Shown: positions 15,002-22,946 of the stretch, in pieces
How positions within the stretch are numbered: position 1 is the stretch's first letter
Layout of the letters: the number at the start of each line of letters is the position of its first letter
NCBI GenBank assembly: GCA_020073285.1
Contig: JAIQFM010000017.1
Location: 1 to 38,888 of the forward strand
DNA from: Terriglobia bacterium
GTDB taxonomy: Bacteria > Acidobacteriota > Terriglobia > Terriglobales > Acidobacteriaceae
Direction of reading: 5' to 3'
DNA length: 38,888 nt
Made by a program: the position numbers and the translations under genes
Notes under the pieces: model-generated
Seen by the model: only the letters and a program-made list of their open reading frames with translations
Told to the model about the DNA's origin: nothing
Databases searched by the model: none

Positions 15002-16237
15002 TCATTCACCGGCCATTCCGTTCAGATTGTCCTGAAGAATTCCCATGTCCTTATCGCCGCGGCCGGAGACGTTGACGACCAGGATTTCGCTCTTCTTCAT
15101 TTTCGGAGCGCGCTTCAGGCACTCGGCGACCGCGTGCGCGGATTCCAGCGCGGGAATGATGCCCTCGGTGCGGGCGAGCAGAACGCAGGCATCGAGCGCT
15201 TCCTTGTCGCTGGCGGTGACGTATTCGGCGCGGCCGATGTCCTTGAGCCAGCCGTGTTCCGGACCGACGCCGGGATAGTCGAGGCCGGCGGAGACGGAGT
15301 GCGTGTTGGCGATCTGGCCGGCGTCGTCCTGCAAGATGTAAGAAAAAGTGCCCTGCAAAACACCCGGGGACCCGCCGTGAAAGCGGGCGGCGTGCTCGCC
15401 GAGTTTTTCGCCGCGTCCGCCGGCTTCGACGCCGATCAGGCGCACGCGCTTATCTTTCTTCTTGATGAACTCATGAAAGATGCCCATCGCATTCGACCCG
15501 CCGCCGACGCAGGCGATGATGGCGCTGGGCAATTTGCCGGTGGCACGCAGAATCTGCGCCCGCGTCTCACGCCCGATAATGGACTGGAAATCGCGCACCA
15601 TGGTTGGGTAAGGATGCGCGCCGAGCACGCTGCCGAGCAGGTAATGCGTGGTGCGTACGTTGGTGACCCAGTCGCGCATGGCTTCGTTGATAGCGTCCTT
15701 CAGGGTGCGCGAGCCGGAGTCCACGCCGCGCACTTCCGCCCCGAGCAGCCGCATGCGGAACACGTTGAGTTCCTGGCGGCGCATGTCCTCGGTGCCCATG
15801 TAAACAACGCATTCGAACCCGAGGAGCGCGCAGACGGTGGCGGTAGCGACGCCGTGCTGGCCGGCGCCGGTTTCGGCGATGATGCGGCGCTTGCCCATGC
15901 GCTCGGCGAGCAAGGCCTGACCGAGACAGTTGTTGATTTTGTGCGCTCCGGTGTGGAGCAGGTCTTCGCGCTTGAGATAGATGCGGGCGCCACCGAGTTT
16001 ATCGGTCAGGCGGCGGGCAAAGAAGAGCGGCGTGGGACGGCCGGCGTACTGCTTGAGCAGGTAGTCGAGGTCGCGCTGAAATTTTCGTTCGTGGCGCGCG
16101 CGGTTGTAGGCAATCTCCAGTTCTTCGAGCGCAGCCACGAGCGTTTCCGGGACGTAGCGTCCGCCGTAGGCGCCGAAGCGTCCGGGGATGGAGGCGGTCG
16201 ATGGTCGATGGTCGATGGTCGATGGCGAGGCTCTCAT
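15002..16237 (-). CDS. trpB: Tryptophan synthase beta subunit
   Basis: 411 residues. It condenses indole and serine using pyridoxal phosphate. Conserved points: [14 protein letters not shown] (about residue 20), [15 protein letters not shown] with the PLP lysine, [27 protein letters not shown] (phosphate loop), and [14 protein letters not shown]. The ATG at 16237 overlaps the trpF stop by 4 bp (ATGA), indicating coupling. Residues 5-16 ([12 protein letters not shown]) are encoded by four perfect copies of a 7-bp repeat, between the start codon and the first conserved residue. No ATG, GTG or TTG lies between the array and the conserved domain, so the array must be translated. trpA would normally follow but is displaced by an inserted plus-strand gene. 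Confidence 0.95.
   Translation of the reverse strand: MRASPSTIDHRPSTASIPGRFGAYGGRYVPETLVAALEELEIAYNRARHERKFQRDLDYLLKQYAGRPTPLFFARRLTDKLGGARIYLKREDLLHTGAHKINNCLGQALLAERMGKRRIIAETGAGQHGVATATVCALLGFECVVYMGTEDMRRQELNVFRMRLLGAEVRGVDSGSRTLKDAINEAMRDWVTNVRTTHYLLGSVLGAHPYPTMVRDFQSIIGRETRAQILRATGKLPSAIIACVGGGSNAMGIFHEFIKKKDKRVRLIGVEAGGRGEKLGEHAARFHGGSPGVLQGTFSYILQDDAGQIANTHSVSAGLDYPGVGPEHGWLKDIGRAEYVTASDKEALDACVLLARTEGIIPALESAHAVAECLKRAPKMKKSEILVVNVSGRGDKDMGILQDNLNGMAGE
16197..16224. repeat. Heptad array 6 (4 perfect GTCGATG units) inside trpB
   Basis: Four identical GTCGATG units (CATCGAC on the coding strand) occupy codons about 5-14 of trpB. It is the only array here with identical units. Because 7 is not a multiple of 3, a change of one or two units would put trpB out of frame. 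Confidence 0.93.
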
Positions 16238-16935
16238 ACCGGTGCGGTCCCCGAACCAGCACGGACCGCGGCGACGAAGGCCCGAATCTTAACGTGATCC
16301 TTGGCGCCGGGCGAGGCTTCCACGCCGGAGCAGACATCCACGCCCCAGGGGTCGAGGATGCGAATGGCTTCGGCGACGTTGGCAGGCGACAGGCCGCCGG
16401 CAAGAATGACGCGGGTACGCTGCGCGACGCCGGGAACAAAGTCGGAAGCGCGCTTCCAATCGAAGCTAACGCCGGAGCCTCCGCGCACCAGTTCCGTTCC
16501 CTGGCCCATGCAGGCGACACGCAGCACGGCGGAATCCAGCAGCAAGCCGTCCACGGCATCGGCGGCGAGAAAATCGCGCAGCACGCCTTTCACCCCCGGC
16601 ATGACGGAAACGGCCTTGAAGACGCGCAGGCGGGCACGGCCGTCGTTGTGGCGAAGCAGGTTGCGCGCGAACTCCGGGGTTTCGTCGCCATGGAGTTGAA
16701 CGATGGTGAGGCCGACCCGGCGCGCGACGTCCTCGATGCGCTCCGCGGATTCGTTGGCAAATACGCCGACCTTGTCCACGTGGCGCGGCAGCTCGACGGC
16801 GATTTCCTCAGCGGCTGCAGGAGTAACTTGCCGCGGGCTGGGCGCGAAGACAAAACCGACGGCGTCGGCGCCCGCTTCCACGGCGGCGAGCGCGTCCCCT
16901 CGGTTGGTGGTGCCGCAGATCTTGATCCAAGTCAT
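16234..16935 (-). CDS. trpF: Phosphoribosylanthranilate isomerase
   Basis: 233 residues, a (beta/alpha)8 barrel. Hallmarks: [13 protein letters not shown] with the catalytic Cys at about residue 7, [35 protein letters not shown], the VDGLLLDS strand near 127 with the acid-base Asp, and [11 protein letters not shown] plus [16 protein letters not shown] at the C-terminal phosphate site. It performs the Amadori rearrangement in tryptophan synthesis. The stop overlaps trpB (ATGA). Upstream lies the ABC permease gene, with a heptad array in the 51-bp gap that touches the trpF start codon; no ribosome site is visible. Confidence 0.94.
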   Translation of the reverse strand: MTWIKICGTTNRGDALAAVEAGADAVGFVFAPSPRQVTPAAAEEIAVELPRHVDKVGVFANESAERIEDVARRVGLTIVQLHGDETPEFARNLLRHNDGRARLRVFKAVSVMPGVKGVLRDFLAADAVDGLLLDSAVLRVACMGQGTELVRGGSGVSFDWKRASDFVPGVAQRTRVILAGGLSPANVAEAIRILDPWGVDVCSGVEASPGAKDHVKIRAFVAAVRAGSGTAPV

Positions 16936-16984
16936 GAAAACAGTAGTTAGTAGTTAGTAGTTTGGCATTAGCAATTACGAATTC
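16936..16984. repeat. Heptad array 7 (GTAGTTA), abutting the trpF start
   Basis: Units GAAAACA, GTAGTTA, GTAGTTA, GTAGTTT, GGCATTA, GCAATTA, CGAATTC run from the base next to the trpF ATG to 3 bp before the end of the permease gene, filling the gap. Confidence 0.85.
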
Positions 16985-16986
16985 TC

Positions 16987-18255
16987 TCACGCATAGCGGA
17001 CCCACTTCACGATTTCCGGCAGCGTGGGCTTCTTGCCGTACATGAGGATGCCGACGCGGTAGATGCGCGAGCAGAGCGCCACCACCCCCCACAGGGTCAG
17101 CAGCAGCAGCGCGATGCACACGCCGATCTGCCACATCGGCGGGGTTTGCACCACCACGCGGATGTACATCAGGATAGGCGCGAAGAACGGGACCAGCGAC
17201 ATCCACATGGACAGCGGCGCGTTGGGCTGGCGGAGGACATAGGTCATCATCATGATGGGAATGATGATCGGCATAATGACCAGGAACTGCCACTGCTGTG
17301 CCTCCTGCTCGGAGTTGACCATGGCGCCCAGCGCCGCGTAGAGCGCGCTGTAGAGCAAAAAGCCGAGAACGAAGAAGACGGCGAAGGCGGGCAGCGCGGC
17401 GGGGGAGAGATTGATCTCGGCAAGCTGGCTGCGCGCGGCGAGCAGTCCCGGCGTGGTGGCCCCCAGGCCCAGGATCACCCACGCCGCGATCTGGGTAAGG
17501 CCGACCGCCCCGACGCCGAGAATTTTCCCGGCCATCAGTTCTTGGGCCGTCGCCGAGGAAAGCACGACCTCCATGACACGCGAGGTCTTCTCCTCCAGCA
17601 CCGAGCGCATCACCGCGACGCCATAGAGGATGAGCGTCATGTAGAGCATCATGACCAGCACGATGGCGCTGATGAACTGCAGCGGGCCGCCGGCGCGTTT
17701 TTCCTGCCCGCCCTTGATGGTGACCGCGTTCAGGTCCACACCGCGCATGAGCTTGTCGGCCTCATCGGAGGAGATGCCGCGCACCAGGAATTCACGGCGC
17801 AGAAGCGCGGACCTCAGCGCCCTGTGCAGCGTTTCGGTTTCGATGAAGTCGCTGGTCTCGCGCGCGACGTAGGAAATCTTGCGGGAGGCGAGCGCGTCGT
17901 CGCTGAGCCAGAGATAGGCGTCGAGAGTGCCGGTGCTGATGCGGCCTTTGAGCGTAGCGCGCGCCGCTTCATTGGGAGTGGAGACGATTTCGACCTGGTA
18001 GCGCGGAGAAGAGTCGAGCTGGTCGCCGTCCCGCTTCTTGGCTTCCAGTTGCGACTGAACGGCGCGGGCGAAGTCGGCGTTGGCACAGACTACGGCGAGG
18101 CGCCTTGTGCCCGAGGCCTTGAGCATCGCGAGCTTGCTGGGCAGGACCATGAGGGCGATCATCACGGCTGGCAGCAGCAGGGTGGAGACGATGAACGACT
18201 TGGTGCGCACGCGTTCCAGGTACTCGCGCCGGAGGATGAGCCAGATATTACGCAT
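16987..18255 (-). CDS. ABC-2 type exporter permease (NatB-like)
   Basis: 422 residues. One helix near the N-terminus (SFIVSTLLLPAVMIALMVLP) precedes a large extracytoplasmic domain (about 45-200), then five or more helices (FISAIVLVMMLYMTLILYG, KILGVGAVGLTQIAAWVIL, ALPAFAVFFVLGFLLYSALYA, FLVIMPIIIPIMMMTYV, IGVCIALLLLTLWGVVAL). The motif RSVLEEKTSRVMEVVLSSATA is typical of NatB/YhaP-type permeases that pair with one ATPase for Na+ or small-molecule export. The ATPase gene lies immediately upstream and overlaps by 8 bp. Substrate unknown. Confidence 0.87.
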   Translation of the reverse strand: MRNIWLILRREYLERVRTKSFIVSTLLLPAVMIALMVLPSKLAMLKASGTRRLAVVCANADFARAVQSQLEAKKRDGDQLDSSPRYQVEIVSTPNEAARATLKGRISTGTLDAYLWLSDDALASRKISYVARETSDFIETETLHRALRSALLRREFLVRGISSDEADKLMRGVDLNAVTIKGGQEKRAGGPLQFISAIVLVMMLYMTLILYGVAVMRSVLEEKTSRVMEVVLSSATAQELMAGKILGVGAVGLTQIAAWVILGLGATTPGLLAARSQLAEINLSPAALPAFAVFFVLGFLLYSALYAALGAMVNSEQEAQQWQFLVIMPIIIPIMMMTYVLRQPNAPLSMWMSLVPFFAPILMYIRVVVQTPPMWQIGVCIALLLLTLWGVVALCSRIYRVGILMYGKKPTLPEIVKWVRYA

Positions 18256-19153
18256 CGCGCTTCCCCACGACCTCCAGAAAGATGGCTTCCAGCGAGGGCT
18301 CCATCAGTTCGAACTTGTTGACGCGGGCGCGCGAGACCGCCAGGCGCAGGAGGTCCTGCGGGTCGGCGCCGGGCTTGAGCCGCACCTCGACGTAGTTGCC
18401 GTAGTTGTTGAAGGACTGCACCAACTCGGCGTCGCCGAGGAAGTTGTCTTCGCCCTCGTATTCCAGTTGCACGTCGTGGCGGCCGAATTTCCCCTTGATC
18501 TGCTTGAGGTCGCCCTGGAGCACGGCCTTGCCGTGGTCGATCAGGCAGATGGAATCGCACAGGCGCTCGACTTGGTCCATGCGGTGGGTGGAGAACAGGA
18601 TGGTCTTGCCGGCCTGCTTCTGCTCCAGCAGCACGTCCTTGAGGGCGACGACGTTGGCGGGATCGAGGCCGGCGAAGGGCTCGTCGAGGATGAGCAGTTC
18701 GGGATCGTGCAGCAGGGTGGCGATGAACTGCACCTTCTGCTGCATGCCCTTGGAAAGCTCTTCGATCTTCTTGCCCATCCAGGCGTCCAGCTCGAGGCGC
18801 TGGCACCAGGAAGCGGCCTTGCGGGTGGCGTCGGCCGCGGGCACGCCCTTGAGTTCGGCGAGGAAGACGAGTTGGTCGAGCAGCTTCATGCGCTTGTACA
18901 GCCCGCGCTCTTCCGGCAGGTAGCCCACGCGCGCCAGGTGGGAGCGGGTGAACGCTTCGCCGAAGAGGCGAATGGCGCCGGAATCGGGCACGGTGATGCC
19001 GATCATCATGCGGATGGTGCTGGTCTTGCCGGCGCCGTTGGGACCGAGCAGGCCATAGACGCTGCCGGCGCGGATTTCCAGGGAGAGCGCGTCCACGGCG
19101 ACGAAGTGGTCATAGGACTTGCTAACGTTCTCCAATTGAACCGTGTTAGGCAT
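18248..19153 (-). CDS. ABC exporter ATPase (NatA-like)
   Basis: 301 residues. Walker A GPNGAGKTST (about residue 38), Q-loop region LPEERGLYKR, signature ELSKGMQQKVQ, Walker B LLILDEPFAGLD, and H-loop FSTHRM are all intact. The EERGLY element and a roughly 85-residue C-terminal regulatory extension (GKFGRHDVQLEYEGE...) match the NatA/YhaQ group that drives an ABC-2 permease. The permease gene overlaps the 3' end by 8 bp. A GAGGA sequence near the stop of the PilZ gene upstream (9-bp gap) suggests one transcript. Confidence 0.9.
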   Translation of the reverse strand: MPNTVQLENVSKSYDHFVAVDALSLEIRAGSVYGLLGPNGAGKTSTIRMMIGITVPDSGAIRLFGEAFTRSHLARVGYLPEERGLYKRMKLLDQLVFLAELKGVPAADATRKAASWCQRLELDAWMGKKIEELSKGMQQKVQFIATLLHDPELLILDEPFAGLDPANVVALKDVLLEQKQAGKTILFSTHRMDQVERLCDSICLIDHGKAVLQGDLKQIKGKFGRHDVQLEYEGEDNFLGDAELVQSFNNYGNYVEVRLKPGADPQDLLRLAVSRARVNKFELMEPSLEAIFLEVVGKRDA

Positions 19154-19162
19154 GGGAAGGGA

Positions 19163-19858
19163 TCAATCCTCGCCGAGGTAATCGTCAATCCATTGCCGCA
19201 ACTGGGCGCGGCGCGGGTCGCTGGGTTCGAAGCGCAGGCCGGCGAGTTCCTCCTCGCGGCGCATCCAGCACACCACCGCGCTCAGCGACAGTTCGCCGGC
19301 GCGGGGAAGCTGCAAGTTTACTTGCACCGACTGCGGCACACCGAGGTGGGCCTGGGTGTGCAGGCACATGCCGCCGGAACTGATCTCGACGGTGCTGGCG
19401 GGAACCTTCTCGGTGCCGGTCTCAACCATCGCGCCGGAGACGAGCGGGATGCGCACGTAGCGCCGCAGTTCGTGCAGCACCATGAGGTGGGTGGTGCGGA
19501 CGACGCGTAGCGCCGCCTGGCGCTCCACCGGGTACAGGAACAGGGCGTTGATCCCGTAAGCGGAGAAGCGAATGGCTTCCGGCAAACTGCCGCAGATCGC
19601 GTAAATCACGGAGTGCGTGTTGTCCGGCGACTGGCGGATGGTGGCCAGCACCTGATCGGCGCTATCGTCGAGGGGAAGCACGCAGGCGTCGAAGCGCTCG
19701 TTCGCCAACCGGGCGGTGTCCTGGGCGGCGATGGCGACGGTGTTGATACCGAACTGGCGGAAACATTCGTGAAGGATGCCCGCCGAAACGGCGTCCACGC
19801 CGGCCAGCGCGGCGACGGCAGCAGTCTGCTTCGGGGAGACACCTGCGGCATTTTCCAT
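19163..19858 (-). CDS. PilZ-domain protein with degenerate receiver-like N-terminus
   Basis: 231 residues from the ATG at 19858 (GAGGA 9 nt upstream); an ATG 31 codons earlier lacks a ribosome site. Residues about 15-125 look like a receiver fold without the phospho-acceptor set (ERFDACVLPLDDSADQVLATI, HSVIYAICGSLPEAIRF, GINALFLYPVE). Residues about 130-230 resemble PilZ: RRYVRIPL is the RxxxR-like c-di-GMP-binding start and EISSGGMCL the D/NxSxxG-like motif (E-I-S-S-G-G), followed by VQVNLQLP and AGLRFEP. It may sense c-di-GMP, but the first motif is RRYVR, with the RxxxR spacing only partly convincing. It heads the PilZ-ABC-trp gene run. Confidence 0.75.
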   Translation of the reverse strand: MENAAGVSPKQTAAVAALAGVDAVSAGILHECFRQFGINTVAIAAQDTARLANERFDACVLPLDDSADQVLATIRQSPDNTHSVIYAICGSLPEAIRFSAYGINALFLYPVERQAALRVVRTTHLMVLHELRRYVRIPLVSGAMVETGTEKVPASTVEISSGGMCLHTQAHLGVPQSVQVNLQLPRAGELSLSAVVCWMRREEELAGLRFEPSDPRRAQLRQWIDDYLGED

Positions 19859-20057
19859 TTCGGGGATTCCTCGGCCCTGAGAGGTGAAGCGGTATTCTGG
19901 CGTCTGGGGGCGAATTTGGCAACCCGTTTTGCGCGACCCACTCTCACCCACTCATCCCGGCAACTTGCAACCAACCTCGGAAAGTGGTGGAGCATCCACT
20001 CGCCCGAGCGTATTCTTGCGTCCGTCGGTAGCAACGATCAACGGTAAGGAGAGGAAC

Positions 20058-20393
20058 ATGAAAAAACTGCTAGTGTTGCTCGCGATGGTCTTGGCGTTCA
20101 CACTCACCAGCGTGGCGCAGTACGGGTCGAGCAGCACGGACCAGTCAACCACCAGCAAGGCCAAGGCGAAGGACGCGACCATGACCGGCTGCCTGAGCGC
20201 AAAACCAGATGCCAGCGGCAGCTACACTTTTACCAACGCCGACAACAAGAAGGGTGTAAAGGTCGGGCCGGCGGACAAGCTGAAGGCCCATGCCGGACAC
20301 ACCGTGGAGTTGACCGGTAAGTGGTCGGGGACCGGGAAGGACAAGAGCTTCGAAGTCGCCAGCCTGAAGCACATCGATACTACCTGCAAGTAA
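20058..20393 (+). CDS. Small secreted protein, TGCLS-type acidobacterial family
   Basis: 111 residues from the ATG at 20058, with AAGGAG about 9 nt upstream. A signal peptide (MKKLLVLLAMVLAFTLTSVA) is followed by a Ser/Thr-rich linker and one small beta domain: MTGCLSAKPDASGSYTF, KVGPADKLKAHAGHTVELTG, KSFEVASLKHID, TCK end. The two cysteines (in TGCLS and at the last-but-one position) may form a disulfide. Such small secreted proteins are common and multi-copy in Acidobacteriota (family knowledge; DUF5818-like is a possible match). Function unknown. A clear intrinsic terminator lies about 55 bp downstream. Confidence 0.72.
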   Translation: MKKLLVLLAMVLAFTLTSVAQYGSSSTDQSTTSKAKAKDATMTGCLSAKPDASGSYTFTNADNKKGVKVGPADKLKAHAGHTVELTGKWSGTGKDKSFEVASLKHIDTTCK

Positions 20394-20446
20394 GCGCCGG
20401 GCGGCGGCGCCCAAGTCCTGGTCCGCGTCACGGTTGAAGCGAATCG

Positions 20447-20475
20447 CGCGCAGCTCGTATGGGTTGCGCGTTTTT
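20447..20475 (+). terminator. Rho-independent terminator after the small secreted protein gene
   Basis: CGCGCA (20447-20452) pairs with TGCGCG (20465-20470) around a 12-nt loop, followed directly by TTTTTCTTT on the plus strand. Confidence 0.65.
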
Positions 20476-20553
20476 CTTTGGACCAAGGCCACCACAACGC
20501 GTGTGCTCCCGACTGACGAATGGATGCCGTAAGGTGTAGGCTCGGCGGGAGCC

Positions 20554-21057
20554 ATGAGCATGAAAGCGCGCCAACGTCTGACGTACGTGCTGCGGCCGCC
20601 TCGTCCGGGCGAGATGGGGTGGATTGTCTCTCGCCACGGCGCGCTGTACGCGGAAGAAGAGGGCTACAACGAGCAGTTCGAGGGCGTGGTGGCGCGGGTG
20701 GTGGCGGATTTTCTGCGCCGCCACGATCCGGCAAAAGAGCGCTGTTGGATTGCGGAGAAGGACGGCGCGCCGGTGGGCTCGGTGATGTTGGTGAGGAAAT
20801 CGCCACGCGTGGCCAAGCTGCGGTTGCTGCTGGTGGAACCTTCGGGCAGGGGCTCGGGCATTGGATCGGCGCTGATTCGGGAGTGCATTGCGTTCGCGCG
20901 CCAGGCGGGGTACGGGAAGATGACGCTGTGGACGCACAAAAATCTGCGCGCGGCACGGCGGCTGTACCGGCACGCCGGGTTCCGGCTGGTGTCGGCGAAG
21001 CGCAATCCCAGCTTCGGCAGGAAGCTGGTGGATGAGATTTGGGAGTTGGAGCTGTGA
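20554..21057 (+). CDS. GNAT-family N-acetyltransferase
   Basis: 167 residues; the ATG at 20554 is preceded by GGGAG. The acetyl-CoA site is clear: motif A LRLLLVEPSGRGSGIGSALI (R-G-x-G-I-G) at about residues 90-108, then motif B LWTHKNLRAARRLYRHAGFRLV at about 130-150. The start (GEMGWIVSRHGALYAEEEGY) and overall layout match the acetyltransferase half of MarR-GNAT fusion proteins, but no MarR domain is encoded here, so this is a stand-alone version. Substrate unknown. It converges with fabF. Confidence 0.88.
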   Translation: MSMKARQRLTYVLRPPRPGEMGWIVSRHGALYAEEEGYNEQFEGVVARVVADFLRRHDPAKERCWIAEKDGAPVGSVMLVRKSPRVAKLRLLLVEPSGRGSGIGSALIRECIAFARQAGYGKMTLWTHKNLRAARRLYRHAGFRLVSAKRNPSFGRKLVDEIWELEL

Positions 21058-21134
21058 GGAAGAAACTAAAAGGGGTAAAAAGTAAAAGTAGAAAGCGGCC
21101 TTCCTACCTCCTAATTCTGACTTCTTAATTCTGA
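21058..21134. repeat. Heptad array 8 (purine arm / ATTCTGA arm) between converging genes
   Basis: Directly after the acetyltransferase stop, an A-rich arm (ACTAAAA, GGGGTAA, AAAGTAA, AAGTAGA) faces a T-rich arm CTTCCTA, CCTCCTA, ATTCTGA, CTTCTTA, ATTCTGA (21100-21134). GTAGAAAG (21088-21095) pairs with CTTCCTAC (21100-21107) with one mismatch around CGGC, so it can form a terminator-like hairpin between the converging genes. Confidence 0.75.
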
Positions 21135-21147
21135 TTTTCTTCGGCTG

Positions 21148-22389
21148 CTAATCCGTCCAGCGGCGGAAGATGAGGCAGCCGTTGGTGCCGCCGAAGCCGA
21201 AGGAATTCGAGACGGCGAATTCGAAGTTGGCCGGGCGCGCATGGAGCGGGACGTAGTCGAGGTCGCAACCCTCGTCGGGATCTTCCAGATTGATGGTCGG
21301 CGGGATCATCTGGTCGCGCAGGGCGAGCACGGTGATGCCGGCTTCCAGGCCGCCGGCCCCGCCCAACAAATGGCCGGTGCTCGACTTGGTGGAGCTGACG
21401 GCGAGCTTGTAGGCGTGGTCGCCGAAGGCGCGCTTGATGGCCAGGGTTTCCAACCGGTCGCCCATGTCGGTGGAAGTGCCGTGGGCGTTGATGTAGCCGA
21501 TCTGGGAGGGGCGCAGCTTGGCGTCGTGGAGCGCATTGACCATCACCCGGAAGCCGCCTTCGCCCTCGGGCGCCGGCTGGGTGATGTGATTGGCGTCGGC
21601 GCCCATGCCGTAGCCAACAATCTCGGCCAGAATTCTCGCGCCACGATGGCGGGCGTGTTCCAGCTCTTCCAGGATCAGAATTCCCGCGCCTTCACCGATC
21701 ACGAAGCCGTCGCGTCCCTTGTCCCAGGGGCGGCTGGCCTTTTCCGGATCGTCATTGCGGGTGGAGAGAGCGCGCATGGCGGCAAAGCCGCCGACGCCCA
21801 TGGGGGTAATGGCGGCCTCGGTGCCGCCGGCGATCATGACGTCGGCGTCGCAGCGGGCGATGATCTTGAAGGCGTCGCCGATGGAGTGCGCGCTGGAAGT
21901 GCAGGCAGTGGAGGTGCACTCGTTCGGCCCTCTGGCGTTGTAGCGAATGCTGACGTGGCCGGCGGCCAGGTTGGCGATGGCGCCCGGAATGAAGAAGGGC
22001 GAGATCTTGCGCGGGCCGCCCTCGAGCAGGTTCCGGTGCTCACGCTCGATCACGTCGAAACCGCCGATGCCGCTCCCGATGTGGACGCCGACGCGGTCCG
22101 CGTTTTCCTGCGAGATCTGCAAGCCGGAACTCTTGATGGCCTCATCCGACACGGCGATGGCGAAGTGGATGAAGCGTCCCATCTTCTTGACTTGTTTTTT
22201 CTCGATGAACTGCAGCGGGTCGAAGTTGCGGACTTCGCCGGCAATCTGGGAGGCAAACTGCGAGGCGTCAAACTGCTGGATTTTCTCCACGCCGCTCTTG
22301 CCGGCCAGCAGATTGCGCCAGACTTCTTCGGTGGTGTTGCCGGTCCCGCAGAGAAGACCGATGCCGGTGACTACGACCCTGCGCCCCAA
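21148..22389 (-). CDS. fabF: 3-oxoacyl-[acyl-carrier-protein] synthase II
   Basis: 413 residues. The Cys-His-His triad of condensing enzymes is present: nucleophile in ECTSTACTSSAHSIG (about residue 165), His in INAHGTSTDMGD (about 305) and His in SSTGHLLGGAGG (about 340). The C-terminus NSFGFGGTNGCLIF is typical. It elongates acyl-ACP with malonyl-ACP in fatty-acid synthesis. The start is TTG at 22389, supported by GGGGAG 8 nt upstream and by the conserved beginning RRVVVTGIGLL. acpP is immediately upstream on the same strand, the usual arrangement. Confidence 0.95.
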   Translation of the reverse strand: MGRRVVVTGIGLLCGTGNTTEEVWRNLLAGKSGVEKIQQFDASQFASQIAGEVRNFDPLQFIEKKQVKKMGRFIHFAIAVSDEAIKSSGLQISQENADRVGVHIGSGIGGFDVIEREHRNLLEGGPRKISPFFIPGAIANLAAGHVSIRYNARGPNECTSTACTSSAHSIGDAFKIIARCDADVMIAGGTEAAITPMGVGGFAAMRALSTRNDDPEKASRPWDKGRDGFVIGEGAGILILEELEHARHRGARILAEIVGYGMGADANHITQPAPEGEGGFRVMVNALHDAKLRPSQIGYINAHGTSTDMGDRLETLAIKRAFGDHAYKLAVSSTKSSTGHLLGGAGGLEAGITVLALRDQMIPPTINLEDPDEGCDLDYVPLHARPANFEFAVSNSFGFGGTNGCLIFRRWTD

Positions 22390-22448
22390 ATTACTCGCTC
22401 CCCACGTTCCGGTGAGAGTTCATGGAATATTCATGTCCAAGGTCCCCT

Positions 22449-22497
22449 CGGGTTATCGGTGCGGCGGCCGAAAACCGGCGACCGGAGACCGACAAAC
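22449..22497. repeat. Heptad array 9 (GGCGACC) between acpP and fabF
   Basis: Units CGGGTTA, TCGGTGC, GGCGGCC, GAAAACC, GGCGACC, GGAGACC, GACAAAC. The period is clear in the last four units and weaker in the first three. Confidence 0.65.
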
Positions 22498-22537
22498 ACA
22501 TAGAGCTAGCGCACGGAGTTCGCGCCTTGCACGCGTG

Positions 22538-22786
22538 CTACTGCTTGCTGACCTTGGCGTTCTTGCCGATGTAGTCGACGGCGTCCTGCACGGTACGGAT
22601 CTTTTCCGCGTCCTCGTCGGGGATCTCGATGTCGAACGCCTCTTCGAACGCCATGACCAGCTCGACGGTGTCCAGGGAATCGGCGCCGAGGTCATCCACG
22701 AAAGAAGCGTTGGAGGTGACTTCGGCCTCGTCCACGCCGAGCTGTTCCACAATGATCTGCTTGACCTTCTCTTCTACCTGCGCCAT
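22538..22786 (-). CDS. acpP: Acyl carrier protein
   Basis: 82 residues from the ATG at 22786 with GGAGG 8 nt upstream. This start is preferred over an ORF extended upstream by 43 codons, whose extra residues are not ACP-like. The phosphopantetheine serine is in [13 protein letters not shown] (about residue 40). Other conserved points are [15 protein letters not shown] at the start and [13 protein letters not shown]. It is the acyl shuttle of fatty-acid synthesis, co-transcribed with fabF downstream. A sigma70-type promoter lies just upstream. Confidence 0.96.
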   Translation of the reverse strand: MAQVEEKVKQIIVEQLGVDEAEVTSNASFVDDLGADSLDTVELVMAFEEAFDIEIPDEDAEKIRTVQDAVDYIGKNAKVSKQ

Positions 22787-22835
22787 CTGGGCGGCCTCCA
22801 TCTGCTCAATCAACCATCTAGTCGTTAAACTCTTT

Positions 22836-22864
22836 AGTCTACTGGTGGCGAATCTGCCTGTAAA
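22836..22864 (-). promoter_or_regulatory. Sigma70-type promoter of acpP-fabF
   Basis: TTTACA (22864-22859) and TAGACT (22841-22836) on the minus strand with 17 bp between. The predicted start near 22829 gives a leader of about 43 nt to acpP. Confidence 0.5.
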
Positions 22865-22946
22865 GCAAGTGGGGATGGTACATGGCGGGGTGAGCAGCGT
22901 CAATTCGCGCTTCAAGAATCAAATGTGAGCTGCCGCTGGCTGACTG

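Noticed and set aside
16936-16984. TRAP-type (GAG/UAG triplet) attenuator near trp genes
   Set aside because: The GTAGTTA array has TAG triplets only on the strand opposite the trpF transcript; the RNA would read CUACUAA, which TRAP would not bind.
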